Positions 1 to 5,490 of a stretch of DNA of 7,000 nucleotides are shown piece by piece. Source of the DNA: Anaerolineales bacterium (GTDB taxonomy: Bacteria; Chloroflexota; Anaerolineae; Anaerolineales; Villigracilaceae); contig JAEURF010000088.1 of the NCBI GenBank assembly GCA_016789205.1, positions 1 to 7,000 of the forward strand, in the 5' to 3' direction. The notes under the pieces were generated by a model. That model was given only the letters and a program-made list of their open reading frames with translations. It did no database searches and was not told the origin of the DNA. The translations under genes and the position numbers were made by a program. Position 1 is the first letter of the stretch. Every line of letters starts with the position of its first letter.

Positions 1-557
1 ACCGTGAGAGCGAGTCCTATCATCAAACAAAGTGCTGTGATAGTTGCCGCAAGTTTACTTTTTCGTTGTACTGCAAAAAACAAACTGACCAATCCAATTA
101 CAAATGCAGCAATTGCAATCACAAAATTGGGGGACGTGGAAATTTGTGTTGTTGATTCAGTAACAGGTTCACTCACTACTGCAACTGATGGCGCAGATAC
201 AATTACCGTTGGCATTTTTTGTTGCATAGAAAATGCTTCAATCGTCCAATTCCATTCACCTTCTTTTGGGAATGTTAAAGTCGCTATGTAATGACCGGGC
301 TTTCCTTCTTCTTTGGCAATCAATTTGAATTGATTATCTTTATCTAAATTTGCAATGATGATAGGAGATAAATCAGTCATTGGTGTTTTGCCGTGTTGCA
401 AAACCGTGAAGCCAATTGTAAATTCTTCACCAGCAACAACATCCGTTGGCAATTCATCTAAGGTGATAACTGCCCATCCGCCAGCAAAAACGGGAATTGT
501 GAAAATCAATGTCAGAAGTAGAGCAAGTGCTATTGCAATTTTGGTTTTTGAAAACAT
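1..557 (-). CDS. FixH/YtkA-like membrane protein (3' end cut by window)
   Basis: This frame is open from an ATG at 557 to the window edge (185 codons, no stop), so the C-terminus is missing. Residues 1-25 form a clear signal peptide ending FTIPVFA before GGW. Residues 27-120 are a beta-rich domain with the pattern WAVITLDELP, VAGEEFTIGFTV, QHGKTPM, GHYIATLTFP and EWNWTIEAF, which resembles FixH/YtkA-like Ig-fold domains (family recalled, not searched). A linker follows, then a membrane helix at about 144-163, a basic QRKSK stretch, and the start of a second hydrophobic segment. The start is well supported by AAAGGAGG at 563-570, five bases upstream. Related domains are linked to copper handling or respiratory-chain assembly, but no Cys/His/Met metal site is obvious in the visible part. 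It lies downstream of the sigma/anti-sigma operon and has its own ECF-type promoter. The missing part may add another domain, such as a cytochrome, but this cannot be seen. Confidence 0.85.
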   Translation of the reverse strand, partial: MFSKTKIAIALALLLTLIFTIPVFAGGWAVITLDELPTDVVAGEEFTIGFTVLQHGKTPMTDLSPIIIANLDKDNQFKLIAKEEGKPGHYIATLTFPKEGEWNWTIEAFSMQQKMPTVIVSAPSVAVVSEPVTESTTQISTSPNFVIAIAAFVIGLVSLFFAVQRKSKLAATITALCLMIGLALT

Positions 558-584
558 GAGAGCCTCCTTTGGCAATGTTTATAT

Positions 585-614
585 CTATACACCGTTCGAG
601 GATGGCAAGTTCCA
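585..614 (-). promoter_or_regulatory. ECF-type promoter of the FixH-like gene
   Basis: Reading the minus strand, TGGAAC (614-609) is followed by a 14-base spacer and CGGTGTATAG (594-585). GGAAC is the classic ECF -35 core, and the GTGTAT core sits 16 bases after it. The same two blocks at the same spacing precede the sigma gene. Start of transcription is expected near 579-581, giving a short leader that contains the Shine-Dalgarno at 563-570. No third copy was found by eye in the window. Confidence 0.72.
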
Positions 615-653
615 AAAATAGAGATTAGAGACTGGAGATTAGAAAGTCTCTAG
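614..653 (-). terminator. Possible terminator after the anti-sigma gene
   Basis: On the minus strand the arms TAGAGACT (652-645) and AGTCTCTA (633-626) form an 8-bp stem around an 11-base loop. A short mixed stretch and a TATTTTT tract (620-614) follow. The T-tract is displaced by several bases and the stem is not GC-rich, so this is a weak call. Its position, between the anti-sigma stop codon and the next promoter, suits a transcription stop. Confidence 0.35.
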
Positions 654-660
654 TTCTTAG
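619..660. repeat. Degenerate heptanucleotide repeat array
   Basis: Six consecutive 7-mers read TAGAGAT, TAGAGAC, TGGAGAT, TAGAAAG, TCTCTAG, TTCTTAG. The first four are variants of TAGAGAT. The last two are close to its reverse complement, so the array folds on itself. It fills most of the gap between the anti-sigma gene and the next promoter and overlaps the possible terminator. Confidence 0.6.
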
Positions 661-673
661 TCTTTTTTACAAA

Positions 674-1405
674 TTAAGGTATTGGCTCAAGAGATTCCGC
701 AATCTCCACTGCTTCTTCCATGCTTAGATTTGTCTCTAGGCGATAAGTGATAGTTCCATCTGTCCAAATCAGCACATTACCTTCAATCAAACGTGTAAAT
801 TCAATTTCACGATAGTTATAAAGAATCAACGGATATGGTCCAACTGCCCAAACGGCTTTGTAATCATTGACTATTGTCTCTTGTATGACTCTTGGTCCCA
901 TCTTTTTAATCGCCCAGCTTCCATTGGGAATAAAATGCAAACTTAATTCCACACTTTGTGGTTGGACTGGATTCATCCAAACCAGAATCGTCATATAGCC
1001 TTCGGCATCTTGGACGAAAACATAATCAGGTTCGCCGAAGTTTTGTGGCAATAAAATTTGATAATCTACTTTTTCTTTTGCTTGGTCAAGTGTTGTTTTT
1101 CCAAAAACAGAATCTAATAGTGAAATCATAGATGGTGCAGGTGTTATTGTTGGAAGTGGTTGCGTATTTTGCGGGAAGATTCTGACAATACCGATTTGAA
1201 GAAATTCAAGTATCGCCGCACGGACAGGCGGAATGGCAAACAGGCTGATGAGTAGAATCAGGATGAGGGTCAATGACCAAGTTAAACGTTTAGGAATGAA
1301 GCGAGGTTGACGAATCTTCTTCATCACATCAGCAGAAATATCAGGCGTGGATGGATAATCCAATCCTTTTGAAATGGAAGAAATTTTTTGCTCAAACTCG
1401 TTCAT
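674..1405 (-). CDS. Membrane-anchored anti-sigma factor, Cys-free, DUF4367-like
   Basis: This 243-residue protein starts at an ATG whose first bases overlap the stop of the sigma gene (ATGA, 1402-1405), with AAGGA at 1414-1418 as ribosome site. Residues 1-41 are cytoplasmic and charged, and should be the sigma-binding part. Residues 42-58 form one membrane helix (LTWSLTLILILLISLFA). A Pro/Thr-rich linker follows at about 79-92. The C-terminal outside domain at about 105-243 has the look of DUF4367-type sensor domains and ends in the typical MEEAVEIAESL helix. There is no cysteine anywhere, so it is not a zinc-containing ZAS anti-sigma factor with an HxxxCxxC motif, and redox sensing through thiols is excluded. 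The pairing and topology make an anti-sigma role likely. The inducing signal cannot be read from the sequence. Confidence 0.82.
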   Translation of the reverse strand: MNEFEQKISSISKGLDYPSTPDISADVMKKIRQPRFIPKRLTWSLTLILILLISLFAIPPVRAAILEFLQIGIVRIFPQNTQPLPTITPAPSMISLLDSVFGKTTLDQAKEKVDYQILLPQNFGEPDYVFVQDAEGYMTILVWMNPVQPQSVELSLHFIPNGSWAIKKMGPRVIQETIVNDYKAVWAVGPYPLILYNYREIEFTRLIEGNVLIWTDGTITYRLETNLSMEEAVEIAESLEPIP

Positions 1406-1962
1406 GCTTCATGTCCTTCAGAAAGAAACGGAAAATCTTTTTGAATCACGTTTCGTAATTTTTCAATAGCGCGATTCAAACGAGACTTAACCGTACCTTC
1501 TGCAATTTGTAAAACATCCGCCGTTTCGTTTACCGATAAATCCATAAAATATCTCAAATAAATAATTTGTTGGTCTTGAAAATTTAACGTTTGCACGGCT
1601 TTCCATAATTCATTGGCATCATTGCTTTGTAATTCTTTTTCCTCGAGGTTTGTTTGCGGGATTTCATTTTGAAAAGCACGTTTCAACGCAGAAAAATATC
1701 TGCCCGCCGAACGCCGACGATTGCTAGCCAAATTGGAAGCAATGCTCAACAACCATGGTCGCAATGGGCGTATTGAATCAAAACGCTTGAGATGATTCCA
1801 AGCGCGTAAAAATGTTTCTTGCGCAACATCTTCCGCATCATCGGGGTCGCCAAGAAGTAAATAACACAACCTGAAAACCGCTTGTTGATGCGTTTGCATC
1901 AACGGTTCCCAAGCCGTCGCATCGCCATGTGCGGCGCGTTGGATTAGAGTTATTTCATCCAA
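1402..1962 (-). CDS. RNA polymerase ECF-family sigma factor
   Basis: A sigma-70 family group IV (ECF) factor, 186 residues from the chosen start. Region 2 spans about residues 5-76, with DAEDVAQETFLRAW at 42-55 for core binding and -10 recognition, then RPWLLSIASNLASNRRR. Region 4 spans about 116-170, with the helix-turn-helix LSVNETADVLQIAEGTVKSR that reads the -35 element. The frame is open to a GTG at 1989 (195 residues), with a stop at 1995-1993. I prefer the TTG at 1962: it has AGAGG at 1968-1972 five bases upstream, the GTG has no ribosome site and lies at the predicted transcription start, and DEITLIQRAAHGD is a typical ECF N-terminus. It overlaps the anti-sigma gene by four bases and is probably autoregulated. 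Function is certain at family level; the start is less so. Confidence 0.93.
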   Translation of the reverse strand: MDEITLIQRAAHGDATAWEPLMQTHQQAVFRLCYLLLGDPDDAEDVAQETFLRAWNHLKRFDSIRPLRPWLLSIASNLASNRRRSAGRYFSALKRAFQNEIPQTNLEEKELQSNDANELWKAVQTLNFQDQQIIYLRYFMDLSVNETADVLQIAEGTVKSRLNRAIEKLRNVIQKDFPFLSEGHEA

Positions 1963-1967
1963 ATAAG

Positions 1968-1972
1968 CCTCT
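1968..1972 (-). promoter_or_regulatory. Ribosome binding site that decides the sigma start
   Basis: On the minus strand AGAGG lies five bases before the TTG at 1962-1960. No comparable purine-rich site precedes the in-frame GTG at 1989. The distance from the ECF promoter motif to this TTG (about 30 bases) matches the distance from the twin promoter to the ATG of the FixH-like gene (27 bases). Confidence 0.5.
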
Positions 1973-1992
1973 GCAGAGCTAATTTTCACACA

Positions 1993-2022
1993 CTATACAC
2001 CGCCAAAATGAGAACCGTTCCA
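1993..2022 (-). promoter_or_regulatory. ECF-type autoregulatory promoter of the sigma operon
   Basis: On the minus strand TGGAAC (2022-2017) and CGGTGTATAG (2002-1993) are separated by 14 bases. Both blocks and the spacing are identical to those upstream of the FixH-like gene, while the spacer sequences differ, which is what a bipartite sigma recognition site looks like. The predicted transcription start is near 1987-1989. ECF genes commonly drive their own expression. Confidence 0.72.
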
Positions 2023-2029
2023 TGTCGTA

Positions 2030-2058
2030 TTGACCCGCTTTCCGTTTGCTTTTACAAT
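2030..2058 (+). promoter_or_regulatory. Housekeeping-type promoter for kamA
   Basis: TTGACC (2030-2035) and TACAAT (2053-2058) are separated by 17 bases, each one base off the consensus hexamer. Transcription would begin near 2065, leaving a leader of about 175 bases before kamA. It lies back to back with the ECF promoter; the two -35 elements are 7 bases apart. Confidence 0.55.
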
Positions 2059-2142
2059 GCTTTGATGATGGTACGATTTGCAGGATTTTTTCGCCCCGAC
2101 CACGACCCTCCCGCTTCTTTCTTGACCTTATGCCTGTTGACT

Positions 2143-2160
2143 AAACCTCAGGTTTTTGTT
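2143..2160 (+). promoter_or_regulatory. Small hairpin with T-tract in the kamA leader
   Basis: AAACC (2143-2147), loop TCA and GGTTT (2151-2155) form a short stem running into TTGTT. It could act as a weak terminator or attenuator ahead of kamA. The 5-bp AT-containing stem is too weak to be sure. Confidence 0.25.
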
Positions 2161-2173
2161 TGTCGTGAAGTTT

Positions 2174-2217
2174 GAGATTGCTTCGCCGCAAGAACAACAG
2201 CGCGGCTTGCAATGACA
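2174..2217. repeat. Interspersed hairpin repeat (GAGATTGC...GCAATGACA type)
   Basis: The segment begins GAGATTGCTTCG and ends CTTGCAATGACA. The arms ATTGC (2177-2181)/GCAAT (2209-2213) and GCCGC (2185-2189)/GCGGC (2202-2206) pair around an internal loop and a 12-base end loop. From memory, this start-and-end pattern is common as a short dispersed repeat in many environmental bacterial genomes; here only one copy is visible. It sits in the kamA leader, 12 bases before the ribosome site. Confidence 0.55.
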
Positions 2218-2239
2218 TGTACAAGTATTGGAGGAACCC

Positions 2240-3568
2240 ATGAATACCCCGTTTGTATCAAAACGTGCTGAAATTTATAAAGACGTTCCAGATGAAAAAT
2301 GGAACGACTGGCGTTGGCAGTTAAGTCACCGCATGAATAGTGTTGAAGATATTGAAAAAGTTTTACCATTAACTGATAGTGAAAGAAAAGCATTACAAAC
2401 ACAAGGCTTGTTCCGCGTGGATGTAACGCCTTATTTCATTTCACTGATTGACCCGAATGACCCCGATGACCCAACTCGTAAACAAGTGATTCCAGTTGCA
2501 GAAGAAATGCAATCGTTTACTTCGATGATGGAAGATTCACTTGCAGAAGATAAACATTCCCCTGTGCCGGGTTTGGTACATCGTTATCCGGATAGAGTTT
2601 TGATGCTTGTCACAACGCAATGTGCATCCTATTGCCGTTATTGCACACGCTCACGCATCGTCGGTGACCCCGGACAAACTTTTAATCGTCAAGAATTTGA
2701 GATGCAAATTGAATATCTCAAGAAAACGCCACAAGTACGGGATGTATTGCTTTCCGGTGGCGACCCGCTTGTTTTAGCTCCGAAAGTTTTAGAAGAATTG
2801 CTTGGTCGCTTGCGCGAGATTCCACACATTGAAATCATCCGCATCGGGACGCGTGTACCGGTCTTTATGCCGATGCGCGTCACCCAAGAATTATGTGACA
2901 TGCTTGCAAAATTCCATCCGCTATGGATGAATATTCACGTCAATCATTCAAATGAAATCACGAAGGAACTGGCCGAGGCATGTGACCGTCTTTCTCGTGT
3001 CGGCATTCCGCTTGGTAATCAAGCCGTGTTATTAGCCGGTGTCAATGACAATGTGCATATTCAAAGAAAATTAGTACATGATTTAGTTCGCATCCGTGTG
3101 CGCCCATATTATTTATATCAATGTGATTTGGTCGAAGGTTCTGGTCATTTCCGCACGCCGGTTGGCAAAGGCATTGAAATTATGGAAGGCTTACGTGGTC
3201 ATACGTCTGGTTATGCTGTGCCACAATACATTGTGGATGCACCCGGTGGTGGCGGCAAGATTCCAGTCATGCCAAATTACATGATTAGCATGTCTGACCA
3301 TAAAGTGATTCTGCGAAACTATGAAGGTTACATCACTACTTATGAAGAGCCGACAGATTACGTCCCAGCTGATGCGGCAAAATACAAAGGCGTGAAGCGT
3401 CCAGAGCCCGGTCAAGCTGGCTTAACTGGTTTACTAGAAGGTGATGAAATGTTCATCAAACCCGAAGGCTTCGACGAATTGCATGAACGCAATGGCATAC
3501 AACATCGTCTCAAAGACTCAAGCAAATGGAAACCTTTAGGAATCGGTTCAGGCGAAAATACAGATTGA
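2240..3568 (+). CDS. kamA: L-lysine 2,3-aminomutase (radical SAM, PLP)
   Basis: Converts L-lysine to L-beta-lysine in the cytoplasm, using a [4Fe-4S] cluster, S-adenosylmethionine and pyridoxal phosphate. The 442-residue protein has the radical SAM CxxxCxxC motif at C128, C132 and C135, followed by R137. Relative to the Clostridium subterminale enzyme (offset +3 from remembered numbering), the PLP lysine is K340 in GGGGK, and the two aspartates that hold the substrate amino group are D296 (CDLVEG) and D333 (VDAPGG). Both aspartates point to lysine rather than glutamate as substrate. Length and the C-terminal tail match KamA, not the shorter EpmB. The ATG at 2240 is chosen because GGAGGAA (2230-2236) lies just ahead; a TTG at 2228 would place that site inside the gene. 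No beta-lysine acetyltransferase (ablB) or EF-P gene is adjacent, so whether the product is an osmolyte precursor, a catabolic intermediate or a modification donor is open. Confidence 0.96.
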   Translation: MNTPFVSKRAEIYKDVPDEKWNDWRWQLSHRMNSVEDIEKVLPLTDSERKALQTQGLFRVDVTPYFISLIDPNDPDDPTRKQVIPVAEEMQSFTSMMEDSLAEDKHSPVPGLVHRYPDRVLMLVTTQCASYCRYCTRSRIVGDPGQTFNRQEFEMQIEYLKKTPQVRDVLLSGGDPLVLAPKVLEELLGRLREIPHIEIIRIGTRVPVFMPMRVTQELCDMLAKFHPLWMNIHVNHSNEITKELAEACDRLSRVGIPLGNQAVLLAGVNDNVHIQRKLVHDLVRIRVRPYYLYQCDLVEGSGHFRTPVGKGIEIMEGLRGHTSGYAVPQYIVDAPGGGGKIPVMPNYMISMSDHKVILRNYEGYITTYEEPTDYVPADAAKYKGVKRPEPGQAGLTGLLEGDEMFIKPEGFDELHERNGIQHRLKDSSKWKPLGIGSGENTD

Positions 3569-3581
3569 TATACAATATAGG

Positions 3582-3615
3582 TGAATCTGGCGGGGTGGTT
3601 TCTCCGTCAGATTCA
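3582..3615 (+). promoter_or_regulatory. Long hairpin between kamA and the lipoprotein gene
   Basis: The arms 3582-3595 and 3602-3615 form a stem of about 14 bp with two G-T pairs and a 6-base loop (TGGTTT); the outer part GAATCTG/CAGATTC is perfect. No T-tract follows on the plus strand, so it is not a standard intrinsic terminator. It may stabilise the kamA transcript end, act as an RNA processing site, or end transcription with help. It lies 8 bases before the next ribosome site (AAGGAG, 3623-3628). Confidence 0.5.
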
Positions 3616-3635
3616 TTCCAACAAGGAGAAATTCC

Positions 3636-4277
3636 ATGCACAAAAAGTTATTAATACTCACCACATTACTCTTCGTTTTAGCATCCTGTGCGCCTGCGGC
3701 ACAATCACAAATAGAACCCATCACAGATGTGCAATCACAGGTCAATACTGCGGTTGCGCAAACCATGGAAGTGAATACTCAAATTGCTCAGGCAGTAGAG
3801 CAAACTGTAAACGCACAACAACCTGCCTTTACAGCCACAGCTGAATTGCCTCCATCTGCAGAACCTACATTTGAAATTGTGACGATAGTTCCTGATACTC
3901 CTATTCCTCCGCCAACCTTCCCAACCAATACACCATTTGTAGCCCAACCTCCAGTACAACAAGCCTATGATTGTTTTGTAGAAACCCGTAGCCCAGAATA
4001 TTTAGAAGAAATTAAGGCGGGTGGAAATTTTGAAATTAAATGGTTCGTAAGAAACACAGGCACACGCGCCTGGGATTCTGGGGTAGATGTAAAATACGCC
4101 AGTGGACCGAAAATGACCACACCAGAACGTACTGAAATTAAGGTAGCCATGAATCCAGGTGATGTTTATAAAATTACTCTGAATGCAAAAGCTCCTAATA
4201 AACCCGGTACTTATACAATGACGTGGATTGTTGAAGGACAATTATGCTATGCCAATGTGACCATTACTGTGAAATAA
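3636..4277 (+). CDS. Lipoprotein with NBR1-like Ig domain (first copy)
   Basis: A 213-residue exported lipoprotein. The signal peptide MHKKLLILTTLLFVLASC ends in a lipobox with C18 as lipidation site. Residues 29-60 look helical, with a repeated xxNTxxAQ-type pattern (VNTAVAQTMEVNTQIAQAVEQTV). Residues 62-108 are a Pro/Thr-rich spacer. Residues 110-213 form an Ig-like domain of the NBR1 type, with KWFVRNTGTRAW, PGD, APNKPGTYTMTW and a final VTITV strand; C113 and C204 could form a disulfide. AAGGAG at 3623-3628 fixes the start. The domain family is common in secreted Chloroflexota proteins (recalled), where it probably mediates binding outside the cell; no enzymatic motif is seen. It is the first gene of a three-gene envelope cluster and is paralogous to the last one. 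Confidence 0.88.
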   Translation: MHKKLLILTTLLFVLASCAPAAQSQIEPITDVQSQVNTAVAQTMEVNTQIAQAVEQTVNAQQPAFTATAELPPSAEPTFEIVTIVPDTPIPPPTFPTNTPFVAQPPVQQAYDCFVETRSPEYLEEIKAGGNFEIKWFVRNTGTRAWDSGVDVKYASGPKMTTPERTEIKVAMNPGDVYKITLNAKAPNKPGTYTMTWIVEGQLCYANVTITVK

Positions 4278-4331
4278 GGTGTTTCGTGTCGTAACAAAAT
4301 ACAAACAACCCATCAACAAAGGAGTTAAGCC

Positions 4332-5480
4332 ATGGTTTTCAAACCCCCTGTCGGCACAGAAGAAGAGCGTAACTCGGGTCAAATCTGGCCCCCCACTTGG
4401 GTAGATGCGAACCCTTATCCTAGTAAATATAAATTAGGAAAAAACAATTGGGCTTATCACACCGGAGCAGATTTAAATATGGCTCGCGATGCAGATGCTC
4501 ATGCCCCCATTTACTCGATTGGAGATGGTGTTGTACGATATGCACAACTGGTTTCAAAAACATCTTGGGGAAATCTAATTGTTATCAATCATGGCATTGT
4601 AGATGGTAAACCTCTTTTCAGCCGTTATGGGCATGTTGAAGATATACAAGTGCAAAAAGGGCAAACTGTACAAGTTGGTCAATTCATTGCCCGCGTAGGC
4701 AACCAATTTGGCATGTTCCCTTATCATCTACACTTTGATATCTCCACCACAGACCAATTAGATAAATCGCCCACATATTGGCCCGGACTAGATTTACAAT
4801 CTCTCAAACATCATTTCGTTGACCCGCAAGCATGGCTACGTCAATCGCATGTTCTCGGCAGTTTACCAGATGTAAGCGGAACTACAGATACAACAACGAA
4901 TGACAATAAGCCACCACGCACAAATACTATCCCCGTCCACCCAACTTGGTTTGTGATTGCATCACAAATCACAATCTATAAAAGCCCAAGTAGTTCCGCT
5001 GAAAAATCTGGCACTCTGGCGCGTGGCGAAAAAATATCAATTGGTACTGAAGGCGCTAAAAACGAAAACCTGATTTGGGGAAAAATCGTTGGTGGAAAAT
5101 TCAATGGCGATTGGGTAGCCATTCGCAAATCAGACCAGAGCGAAAATTTCCTCTCAACCAATCCGCCACAATCTTCTGGTACAGTTTCTGAAAAAACAAA
5201 TGACAATACGACAATAAATAATTCTCAGCCTGCACCAACAGGTTCAACATGGTTTGTGATTGCCCCGCAAGTTACTATCTTTAAAAGCCCAAATACTACA
5301 TCCGAAAAATCTGGCACGCTCAAGCGTGGTGAAAAAATATCTATCGGAAATGAAGGTGCTAAAAACGAAAACCTGATTTGGGGCAGAATCGTCAGCGGTA
5401 ACAACAATGGTAATTGGCTCGCAATTCGCAAAGCAGACCAAAGCGAAAGCTATCTCTCAACCAATCCACCGCAAAATTAA
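4332..5480 (+). CDS. M23-family metallopeptidase with two SH3-like repeats
   Basis: This 382-residue protein is likely a peptidoglycan endopeptidase or a related zinc protein. Residues about 40-140 hold the M23/LytM core: HTGAD gives zinc ligands H43 and D47, SRYGH gives H101, and HLHFD gives H132 and ligand H134. The site is complete, so activity is plausible. Two 76-residue repeats (205-280 and 306-381) follow a Thr/Asn/Pro-rich linker. Each begins TWFVIA and ends LSTNPPQ, with KSGTL and RGEKISIG inside, consistent with SH3b-type wall-binding modules. No signal peptide is visible; the N-terminus MVFKPPVGTEEERNSG is hydrophilic. The start is firm, with AAAGGAG at 4318-4324 and an in-frame TAA at 4326-4328. 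Export must therefore be non-classical, or the protein acts inside or after lysis. It is flanked by two lipoprotein genes, and the next starts 10 bases after its stop. Confidence 0.92.
   Translation: MVFKPPVGTEEERNSGQIWPPTWVDANPYPSKYKLGKNNWAYHTGADLNMARDADAHAPIYSIGDGVVRYAQLVSKTSWGNLIVINHGIVDGKPLFSRYGHVEDIQVQKGQTVQVGQFIARVGNQFGMFPYHLHFDISTTDQLDKSPTYWPGLDLQSLKHHFVDPQAWLRQSHVLGSLPDVSGTTDTTTNDNKPPRTNTIPVHPTWFVIASQITIYKSPSSSAEKSGTLARGEKISIGTEGAKNENLIWGKIVGGKFNGDWVAIRKSDQSENFLSTNPPQSSGTVSEKTNDNTTINNSQPAPTGSTWFVIAPQVTIFKSPNTTSEKSGTLKRGEKISIGNEGAKNENLIWGRIVSGNNNGNWLAIRKADQSESYLSTNPPQN
4944..5171 (+). repeat. SH3-like repeat unit 1 within the M23 gene
   Basis: Codes for residues 205-280. It aligns without gaps to the second unit exactly 303 bases downstream: 58 of 76 residues are identical, and DNA stretches around the GAKNENLIWG codons are identical. 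This is a recent in-frame internal duplication. Confidence 0.85.
5247..5474 (+). repeat. SH3-like repeat unit 2 within the M23 gene
   Basis: Codes for residues 306-381, the second copy of the 76-residue module. Differences from unit 1 cluster around two loops (SSSA versus NTTS, and GGKFNGD versus SGNNNGN), while the core is conserved, as expected of surface loops on one fold. Confidence 0.85.
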
Positions 5481-5490
5481 CAACTGACTG

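Noticed and set aside
4..621. Two plus-strand open frames at 4-291 and 355-621
   Set aside because: They lie opposite the minus-strand FixH-like gene, which has a signal peptide, strong ribosome site and promoter; the second also crosses that promoter.
2065..2229. Lysine riboswitch in the kamA leader
   Set aside because: The leader is long, but it does not show the multi-helix layout of an L-box; only a tiny hairpin and a dispersed repeat are visible.
2228..2239. TTG at 2228 as kamA start
   Set aside because: It would place the GGAGG ribosome site inside the gene; the ATG at 2240 is correctly spaced from it.
2148..2402. Minus-strand open frame across the kamA start
   Set aside because: It overlaps the repeat element and the kamA N-terminus, with no ribosome site and an unlikely protein composition.
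2240..3568. EF-P lysine aminomutase EpmB or glutamate 2,3-aminomutase
   Set aside because: The protein has the longer KamA form and both substrate aspartates (D296, D333) typical of free-lysine enzymes.
3582..3615. Standard intrinsic terminator for kamA
   Set aside because: The stem is good but no T-tract follows on the plus strand.
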